From positions 1 through 11,474 of the forward strand of contig SLOS01000414.1 of assembly GCA_007132365.1 (NCBI GenBank): a DNA stretch of 11,474 nt, in the 5' to 3' direction. Within the stretch, counting starts at the first letter, position 1. Each line of letters starts with the position of its first letter. The notes under the pieces were generated by a model. It ran no database searches, had not been told where the DNA came from, and was given only the letters and a program-made list of their open reading frames with translations. Positions 6,487-11,474 of the stretch are shown piece by piece. A program made the translations under genes and the position numbers. Origin of the DNA: Bacteroidales bacterium. Its GTDB lineage: Bacteria > Bacteroidota > Bacteroidia > Bacteroidales > PUMT01.

Positions 6487-9081
6487 ATGAATCTGAATAA
6501 TTTTACCATAAAATCCCAGGAGGCAATCCAGCAGGCATTTTCAATTGCATCGGGCTTTCAGCACCAGGCTGTTGAGACGGGCCATATAATGAAGGCCCTG
6601 CTCAATGCCGATGAACATATTACGGGATTTCTTTTTAAAAAGCTGAATGTGAATCTACAGAACTTTGCGAAAGTACTGGACAGTATTATAGGGTCTTATC
6701 CGAAGGTTTCAGGCGGCAGCCAGTATTTGTCAGATTCGGCAACAAAAGCGCTCCGGAAGGCAACTGATCATTCAAAAGATGCAGGTGATGAATTTGTTTC
6801 AGTAGAACATCTGTTGATGGGTTTGTTCTCTGCGGGCGACCAGGTTTCGCAGATGATGAAAGACAGTGGTGTGACTGCAGGTGACCTCAAAAAGGCCATA
6901 GCAGAACTGAGGAAGGGTGCCAAAGCCACCAGCCAGTCCGCCGAAGACAGCTTCAATGCACTTAACCGGTTTGCCTTGAATCTTAATGAGATGGCCCGTG
7001 TCGGGAAACTGGATCCGGTTATCGGGAGGGATGAAGAGATAAGGAGAATACTTCAGATACTGTCAAGAAGGACCAAAAATAATCCAATACTTATCGGTGA
7101 GCCCGGGGTTGGTAAAACTGCCATAGCCGAGGGGCTGGCACACAGGATTATAAACGGTGATGTACCTGAGAACCTAAAGTCCAAACAGGTTTACTCGCTT
7201 GATATGGGTGCGCTTATAGCTGGTGCCAAATACAAGGGTGAATTTGAGGAAAGGTTAAAGGCTGTTGTAAAGGAGGTAGTTTCTTCAGATGGTGAGATTG
7301 TAATGTTCATAGATGAGATTCATACCCTCATTGGTGCAGGCAAAAGCGAAGGCGCCATGGATGCCGCCAATATTCTTAAACCGGCGCTTGCCCGGGGTGA
7401 ACTCAGGGCCATAGGTGCCACTACCCTTAATGAATACCAGAAATATTTTGAAAAAGACAAGGCACTTGAGCGTCGCTTTCAGATAGTAATGGTTGATGAG
7501 CCGGATGTGATGAGCGCTGTTTCTATTTTACGGGGACTGAAGGAGAGGTATGAGACCCATCATAAGGTGAGAATAAAAGATGATGCTATAATATCGGCGG
7601 TTGAACTTTCGCACAGGTATATTACCGACCGTTTCCTGCCGGACAAGGCTATTGATTTGATTGATGAGGCTGCTTCCAGGCTTCGGCTTGAGATGAACTC
7701 GGTGCCTGAAAATATTGATGAGATTGAGCGAAGGATCAAACAGCTTGAGATTGAGAGAGAGGCAATTAAGCGTGAGGGGGACCGTAAAAAAGAATCAGAA
7801 CTCTCTGCCGAACTGGCAAATCTGAATGAGGAGAAAAATAAACTCCGGGCGAAGTGGGAAAATGAACGTGAGGTCATCAGCAATATCCAGAAACTGAAAG
7901 AGTCGATCGAGAATATGAAGCTGGAGGCAGAACAGGCTGAAAGGCAGGGAGAATACGGTAAGGTGGCAGAATTGAGATATGGACGGATAAAGGAGGCCGA
8001 AGCCGGTATTGAGAAGTTTAAGCAGGAGCTGCAGGATAAACAGGGTGAGAGCGCCCTTATCAGGGAAGAGGTTGATTCAGAAGATATTGCTGAAATAGTA
8101 TGCAAGTGGACAGGCATACCGGTCAGCCGCATGCTTCAGAGTGAAAGAGAAAAACTCCTTTCTCTTGAAGACGAGCTGCATAAAAGGGTAGTGGGCCAGG
8201 ATGCAGCGCTTCAGGTTGTATCTGATTCAGTAAGAAGAAGCAGGGCGGGACTACAGGATACAAAACGTCCTGTCGGGTCATTTATTTTTTTAGGAACAAC
8301 TGGTGTAGGCAAGACTGAGCTGGCACGGGCGCTTGCAGAATTCCTGTTTGATGACGAAAACCTTATGACCCGCATTGATATGTCAGAATACCAGGAAAGA
8401 CATTCTGTTTCAAGACTCATAGGGGCTCCTCCCGGTTATGTTGGATATGAAGAGGGAGGGCAGCTCACTGAGGCTGTCAGGAGAAAACCTTATTCAGTTG
8501 TTTTACTTGACGAAATTGAAAAGGCACATCCCGATGTGTTTAACATTTTGCTGCAGGTCCTTGATGATGGCAGGCTTACAGACAACAAGGGAAGGGTAGT
8601 TAACTTCAGGAATACTATCATTATTATGACCTCAAATGTTGGTTCGCACATAATTCAGGAAAATTTTGATAAGCTGAACGGATTGGGAAGAGATGAGATG
8701 TTTGAAAATTCCCGTAAACAGGTATTCGAACTGCTTAAGCAGACAATAAGGCCGGAGTTTCTGAACCGAATTGATGACATAATAATGTTCAAACCGCTTA
8801 CCGGGGAGGAGATAAGGGAAATCGTGCGATTGCAGCTCGGTCAGGTAAGGAAGTTGCTTGAATCCAACCATGTTAGTTTTGAGATAACCGATCGTGCTGT
8901 AGATCTTCTTACCAGGCTCGGGTTTGATCCTCAATACGGAGCGAGACCCGTAAAAAGGGTTATCCAGAAATATCTTCTCAACGAAATGTCACGCCAGATA
9001 CTTGCCGGCAAGATTGACAAGCAGAAAACACTGACCATAGATGTGGATGACGATGGGGACAGACTAGTTTTCATAAATTAG
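6487..9081 (+). CDS. clpB: ATP-dependent protein disaggregase ClpB
   Basis: This is a full-length 864-residue class I Clp/Hsp100 ATPase, a cytoplasmic hexamer that threads aggregated proteins through its pore together with DnaK. Domains in order are: Clp-N repeat region (1-145); first AAA+ module with Walker A GEPGVGKT (204-211), pore loop AGAKYKGEFEERL (245-257, pore Tyr249), Walker B VMFIDE (272-277) and arginine fingers R329/R330; a coiled-coil M-domain (about 408-525, rich in Glu, Lys and Arg) that marks ClpB as opposed to ClpA or ClpC; and a second AAA+ module with Walker A GTTGVGKT (603-610), pore loop GYVGYEEGG (650-658), Walker B VVLLDE (671-676), arginine finger in FLNRID (758-763) and sensor 2 GARPVKR (818-824). 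No IGF/L-type ClpP-binding loop was noticed. All catalytic residues are intact. ATG 6487 gives the usual N-terminus. It has its own upstream region and is probably monocistronic and stress-induced, although no heat-shock operator was recognised. Confidence 0.98.
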   Translation: MNLNNFTIKSQEAIQQAFSIASGFQHQAVETGHIMKALLNADEHITGFLFKKLNVNLQNFAKVLDSIIGSYPKVSGGSQYLSDSATKALRKATDHSKDAGDEFVSVEHLLMGLFSAGDQVSQMMKDSGVTAGDLKKAIAELRKGAKATSQSAEDSFNALNRFALNLNEMARVGKLDPVIGRDEEIRRILQILSRRTKNNPILIGEPGVGKTAIAEGLAHRIINGDVPENLKSKQVYSLDMGALIAGAKYKGEFEERLKAVVKEVVSSDGEIVMFIDEIHTLIGAGKSEGAMDAANILKPALARGELRAIGATTLNEYQKYFEKDKALERRFQIVMVDEPDVMSAVSILRGLKERYETHHKVRIKDDAIISAVELSHRYITDRFLPDKAIDLIDEAASRLRLEMNSVPENIDEIERRIKQLEIEREAIKREGDRKKESELSAELANLNEEKNKLRAKWENEREVISNIQKLKESIENMKLEAEQAERQGEYGKVAELRYGRIKEAEAGIEKFKQELQDKQGESALIREEVDSEDIAEIVCKWTGIPVSRMLQSEREKLLSLEDELHKRVVGQDAALQVVSDSVRRSRAGLQDTKRPVGSFIFLGTTGVGKTELARALAEFLFDDENLMTRIDMSEYQERHSVSRLIGAPPGYVGYEEGGQLTEAVRRKPYSVVLLDEIEKAHPDVFNILLQVLDDGRLTDNKGRVVNFRNTIIIMTSNVGSHIIQENFDKLNGLGRDEMFENSRKQVFELLKQTIRPEFLNRIDDIIMFKPLTGEEIREIVRLQLGQVRKLLESNHVSFEITDRAVDLLTRLGFDPQYGARPVKRVIQKYLLNEMSRQILAGKIDKQKTLTIDVDDDGDRLVFIN

Positions 9082-9090
9082 CCCGTATCC

Positions 9091-9104
9091 CCTGACCGGT
9101 CAGG
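9091..9104. repeat. Perfect 14-bp palindrome between convergent clpB and STAS genes
   Basis: CCTGACCGGTCAGG is completely self-complementary. It begins 9 bases after the clpB stop and ends 18 bases before the STAS stop. As a hairpin it gives only five pairs around a CCGG loop, and neither strand has a T-tract after it, so it is not a convincing intrinsic terminator. It is positioned where a bidirectional transcription end would be expected. Confidence 0.4.
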
Positions 9105-9122
9105 TTATAGGTGAGGCCGCTG

Positions 9123-9461
9123 TCAGGAAAAGCTTTCCAGGCACTCTTCCCTGCTGCCGTATATTTCAAAAACCTTATCCAGTTGCAGGAGCCTGAACAC
9201 TTTCATTACACCGGGAGTTACATTGCATATGCGTAAGATCCCTGAGTTGGTCCTTGCTCTCCTCATTAATGAAAGAAGGGCTCCGAATCCTGAACTGTCG
9301 ATAAAGGAAATATTGCCAAGATCCATAATAAGCCTGGTGCCCGGTACTTCAAAATGACCGCCTGCCTCCTTTTTTACCGCATCAGAATTAATGCTGTTTA
9401 GTTTGTTGGTTAGTTCAAAAGAGCAGACTATCACACCATTTGACCTTTCTGCTTTTAGCAT
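9123..9461 (-). CDS. STAS-domain anti-sigma factor antagonist-like protein
   Basis: This 112-residue protein consists of a single STAS domain, the fold of SpoIIAA and RsbV. Such proteins are switched by serine phosphorylation: the unphosphorylated form binds a GHKL-type anti-sigma kinase and frees its target. The key helix motif reads FIDSSGFGALLSL (53-65). Ser57, in D-S-S-G, aligns with the phosphorylated Ser58 of Bacillus SpoIIAA. LIMDLGNISFID (44-55) is the core beta strand before it, and the C-terminal half (ILRICN, then VMKVFRLLQLDKVFEIY) follows the family pattern. It lies 10 bases downstream of the Hpt gene on the same strand, so the two should form one operon. No anti-sigma kinase, PP2C phosphatase or sigma factor is next to it. 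In Bacteroidota such proteins may act on other targets. The start is ATG at 9459-9461. Confidence 0.9.
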   Translation of the reverse strand: MLKAERSNGVIVCSFELTNKLNSINSDAVKKEAGGHFEVPGTRLIMDLGNISFIDSSGFGALLSLMRRARTNSGILRICNVTPGVMKVFRLLQLDKVFEIYGSREECLESFS

Positions 9462-9471
9462 GGCTAAGTTT

Positions 9472-9819
9472 TTAAAGGGTTTTGGAAATCTGTCTTAATT
9501 CCTTTGCCGCAATTATAAACTGCTGTTCAATTTTTTCCACGTAAGTAGGATATAAATCAATATTTTTGCCTTCCCTTGTATCTGTTTCCAGATCTCTAAG
9601 GTCATCGGCCAGTTTATGCATACCCATAATCAAAGCAGAAGCCTTTGACTTATGGGCAAGCTTTTCCAGTTCATTCCAGTTTCCGGCATTAAGGGCATTA
9701 CTCAACCGGCTTATGTACTCAGGTACTTCGGTTATAAATATATTTATCATCTCCAGCATCAGCTCCCGGTCACCGCCGGACATTTCTTTCAGGTAATCAA
9801 GATTAACGGTCTTTGACAT
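9472..9819 (-). CDS. Stand-alone Hpt (histidine phosphotransfer) domain protein
   Basis: This 115-residue, almost entirely helical protein fits an Hpt four-helix bundle. The phosphorelay motif is LEKLAHKSKASALIMGM (51-67), matching the family pattern A-H-x-x-K-x-x-x-x-x-x-G. His56 is the predicted phosphorylated residue, Lys59 the conserved lysine and Gly66 the conserved small residue. The N-terminal segment VNLDYLKEMSGGDRELMLEMINIF is the typical Hpt lead helix (L-x-x-x-x-G-x-D-x-x-L-x-x-x-x-x-x-F). It would carry phosphate between the receiver domain of a hybrid histidine kinase and a response regulator in the cytoplasm. No kinase or regulator is in the window, so the partners are encoded elsewhere. 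It is the first gene of a two-gene operon with the STAS gene. A translation start at ATG 9817-9819 is well supported by the motif spacing. Confidence 0.9.
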   Translation of the reverse strand: MSKTVNLDYLKEMSGGDRELMLEMINIFITEVPEYISRLSNALNAGNWNELEKLAHKSKASALIMGMHKLADDLRDLETDTREGKNIDLYPTYVEKIEQQFIIAAKELRQISKTL

Positions 9820-10039
9820 AATTTTCTGGAAGTAATCCTTGTAATTCTGAAATATAAGATATCAGATTATAAAAGTAATGTTTTTTGATTAAGTTTTTGT
9901 TATTTAGAAGTAATGTAAAATTAATGAAATTATTGATTTCCAGTTTATGTTTCTGCCGGATGATTATAAGTATATCACCAAAATAGTTACTTTTGTGTAG
10001 CCTGATTATTCTGTGATAATATCTAATCCTGTTTTTCAA
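9820..10039. promoter_or_regulatory. Divergent AT-rich intergenic region (Hpt-STAS operon / gcvT)
   Basis: These 220 bases hold the promoters of the minus-strand Hpt-STAS operon and of gcvT. The sequence is strongly AT-rich. The word AAGTAAT occurs three times (at 9830, 9873 and 9908; the last two extend to AAGTAATGT). A clear -7 element for gcvT is listed separately. No exact TAnnTTTG was found on the minus strand for the Hpt operon. Confidence 0.5.
9988..9995 (+). promoter_or_regulatory. Bacteroidota-type -7 promoter element of gcvT
   Basis: TACTTTTG is an exact match to TAnnTTTG, the -7 element recognised by the Bacteroidota primary sigma factor. It lies 44 bases before the ATG at 10040, implying a 5' untranslated leader of about 35-40 bases. 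A TTTG -33 element at the usual distance is not visible, so strength cannot be judged. The placement favours the ATG at 10040 over the in-frame GTG at 10013. Confidence 0.6.
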
Positions 10040-11143
10040 ATGAAGCAAACTGCCTTTACTGGTATTCACATAAAAATGGGTGCAAAGATGCATCCGTTTG
10101 CCGGTTTCAATATGCCCCTTGAATACAGCGGTATCAATGATGAGCACAGGACAGTCCGGCAATCAGCCGGAGTTTTTGATGTCTCCCATATGGGCGAGTT
10201 CCGGGTGAAGGGCCCCAGGGCTGCAGAGTATCTCCAGTATCTTACAACCAACGATATAACCCGGCTCTCTGACGGGATGATTCAGTACACCTGTTTCCCG
10301 AATGGAAAAGGTGGAATAGTTGATGACCTGCTGGTTTACAGGATCGGGGAGGAATCTTACATGCTTGTTGTGAATGCGTCCAATATTGATAAAGACTGGA
10401 GCTGGTGTGTTCAGCATGCAGAGAAGCACGGTATAGCTGTTGGAGAGGAGCTCTATAACGCTTCTGATGATATAGCACTTCTTGCTGTACAGGGACCCCT
10501 GGCAATGAAAGTGATGCAGAAATTAACCGTTGAACCGGTAGAGCAGATGAAGTTTTATACTTTTAAAAAAATAGATATAGCCGGGATAAAGAATGCTGTT
10601 TTTTCTGTAACGGGGTATACCGGTTCAGGAGGTTGTGAGATATATGTGGCAAATGAGGACGGGCCTGCATTATGGGAAGCGGTATTTGCGGCCGGCAGGG
10701 ATTATGGTATCAAACCTGCCGGTCTGGGAGCCAGGGACACTCTGCGGCTTGAGATGGGTTACTGCCTCTATGGAAATGACATAGATGAAACCACCTCTCC
10801 AATAGAAGCAGGGCTTGGCTGGATTACCAGATTTGTTGACCACAACAATTTTATAGATAAGGAGTTTCTTCTGCATCAGAAAACTGAAGGACCTGAAAGG
10901 AAGCTGGTTGGGTTTGTTATGAAAGAGAAAGGTATTCCGCGCCGTGACTATGAGATTGCCGATAATAATGGTAATGTAATAGGCAGGGTAACCTCCGGAA
11001 CTATGTCGCCAATGATGAACAATGGTATTGGCATGGGATATGTTCAGACAGGTTTTTCCGGGCAGGGAACAGAAATAAATATCCTGATCAGAAAAAAGAG
11101 TCTGAAAGCAGAGGTTGTCAGCTTTCCCATATACAAACCGTAA
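10040..11143 (+). CDS. gcvT: Glycine cleavage system aminomethyltransferase (T-protein)
   Basis: This 367-residue T-protein takes the aminomethyl group from lipoylated GcvH and, with tetrahydrofolate, releases ammonia and forms 5,10-methylene-tetrahydrofolate in the cytoplasm. Residues FAGFNMPLEYSGINDEH (20-36) and AGVFDVSHMGEFRVKG (43-58) form the family N-terminal signature. GKGGIVDDLLVY (89-100) holds the conserved catalytic aspartate (the D95-D96 pair). FSVTGYTGSGGCEIYV (188-203), PAGLGARDTLRLEMGYCLYG (226-245) and PIEAGLGW (254-261) complete the folate-binding domain. The C-terminal barrel domain covers about 285-365, with GIPRRDYEI and GRVTSGTMSP. Length matches E. coli GcvT (364). I prefer ATG 10040 over the upstream GTG 10013: it gives the standard N-terminus MKQTAFTGIHIKMGAKM and a reasonable leader after the -7 element. 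The genes for the other glycine cleavage proteins (gcvH, gcvP, lpd) are not nearby. A ComB-like gene follows after 69 bases. Confidence 0.97.
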   Translation: MKQTAFTGIHIKMGAKMHPFAGFNMPLEYSGINDEHRTVRQSAGVFDVSHMGEFRVKGPRAAEYLQYLTTNDITRLSDGMIQYTCFPNGKGGIVDDLLVYRIGEESYMLVVNASNIDKDWSWCVQHAEKHGIAVGEELYNASDDIALLAVQGPLAMKVMQKLTVEPVEQMKFYTFKKIDIAGIKNAVFSVTGYTGSGGCEIYVANEDGPALWEAVFAAGRDYGIKPAGLGARDTLRLEMGYCLYGNDIDETTSPIEAGLGWITRFVDHNNFIDKEFLLHQKTEGPERKLVGFVMKEKGIPRRDYEIADNNGNVIGRVTSGTMSPMMNNGIGMGYVQTGFSGQGTEINILIRKKSLKAEVVSFPIYKP

Positions 11144-11179
11144 AGCTGGAAGTACTGATAACTGGTAATAATTTTATAC

Positions 11180-11206
11180 CCGGTCATATTACCGGAAATT
11201 TTATTT
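11180..11206 (+). terminator. Possible weak terminator after gcvT
   Basis: A 5-bp stem, CCGGT (11180-11184) with ACCGG (11191-11195) around a 6-base loop, is followed by AAATTTTATTTTT. The stem is short and the T-tract is broken and begins after three A residues, so termination may be partial. It lies 36 bases after the gcvT stop and just before the ComB-like gene. Confidence 0.35.
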
Positions 11207-11212
11207 TTATTC

Positions 11213-11474
11213 ATGAGGGATACAGGAAAAAAGAAAATTGAAGTATGTTATTCACCGGCACTTTATCCGTTTTACCGGAATGATAATGCCGTTGTTGTGG
11301 TTTCGGATATTCTCAGGGCAACCACGGCAATATGCGCAGCCTTTGAAAACGGCGTTAAAAACCTGATCCCTGTAGCCGGTCTTGATGAGGCCAGGGAATG
11401 GAAAAAAAAAGGATATCTTGTGGCTGCCGAGAGAGATGGGATAGTCCTGGATTTTGCCGATTTCGGGAACTCGC
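11213..11474 (+). CDS. comB: ComB-like 2-phosphosulfolactate phosphatase, N-terminal part (3' truncated by window edge)
   Basis: The first 87 residues of a protein run off the right edge. VVVVSDILRATTAICAAF (27-44) contains the D-I-L-R-A-T-T motif typical of the ComB family, and the later AERDG (72-76) and DFGNS (83-87) match the family pattern AERxG ... GNSP. ComB removes phosphate from (R)-2-phospho-3-sulfolactate with Mg2+. In methanogens this is a step towards coenzyme M. In Bacteroidota, which make no coenzyme M, the physiological role of the homologues is not settled; sulfonate metabolism is one possibility. The start is ATG 11213, 69 bases after gcvT on the same strand, with no clear promoter of its own. 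It may be reached by read-through past the weak hairpin. The C-terminal half cannot be examined. Confidence 0.82.
   Translation, partial: MRDTGKKKIEVCYSPALYPFYRNDNAVVVVSDILRATTAICAAFENGVKNLIPVAGLDEAREWKKKGYLVAAERDGIVLDFADFGNS

Noticed and set aside
7560..8132. Minus-strand open frame of 190 codons inside clpB, very rich in serine
   Set aside because: The serine-rich composition is the antisense image of the Glu/Arg/Lys-rich ClpB coiled coil. It is a shadow frame.
10013..10039. GTG at 10013 as the gcvT start
   Set aside because: It adds nine residues absent from the usual GcvT N-terminus and lies only about 18 bases after the -7 element. ATG 10040 fits better.

Overview
The window looks like a chromosomal segment of a Bacteroidota bacterium, most likely of the order Bacteroidales. 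Three things support this: the style of the proteins (a SiaB/SiaC pair, a TerB-like/ABCG fused transporter, and a GcvT and ClpB of Bacteroidales type), the near absence of Shine-Dalgarno sequences, and an exact Bacteroidota-type TAnnTTTG -7 promoter element ahead of gcvT. No phage, transposon, CRISPR, tRNA or rRNA signal was seen. Coding density is high and no gene-free stretch exceeds 300 bases.

Layout. (1) Bases 1-596, plus strand: the 3' end of a SiaB-like kinase gene, then a complete SiaC-type (DUF1987) phosphoprotein gene, closed by a clear intrinsic terminator. (2) Bases 670-3759, minus strand, convergent with siaC: one 1029-residue ABC transporter carrying a TerB-like N-terminal region, an ABCG-like ATPase and a six-helix permease with a very large loop before the last helix. 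(3) Bases 4025-6258, plus strand: an exported creatininase-family metal hydrolase followed 26 bases later by a MATE efflux protein that appears to start with TTG. (4) Bases 6487-9081, plus strand: the disaggregase ClpB. (5) Bases 9123-9819, minus strand: a two-gene signalling operon, a stand-alone Hpt phosphotransfer protein and then a STAS-domain anti-sigma-factor antagonist, convergent with clpB. (6) Bases 10040-11143, plus strand: gcvT of the glycine cleavage system, then the 5' part of a ComB-like 2-phosphosulfolactate phosphatase gene running off the window.

How the genes relate. Most are housekeeping or stress functions (ClpB, GcvT, transport). The distinctive theme is phosphorylation-controlled protein switching. 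SiaB/SiaC at the left edge and STAS/Hpt in the right half are two small-protein modules of the kind that gate a downstream output by serine/threonine or histidine phosphorylation. Their phosphatases, sensor kinases and targets are not in the window, so any link between the modules is inference. I see no strong case for a wholly new defence or mobile system. The most unusual objects are the composite ABC transporter and the Hpt-STAS pairing.
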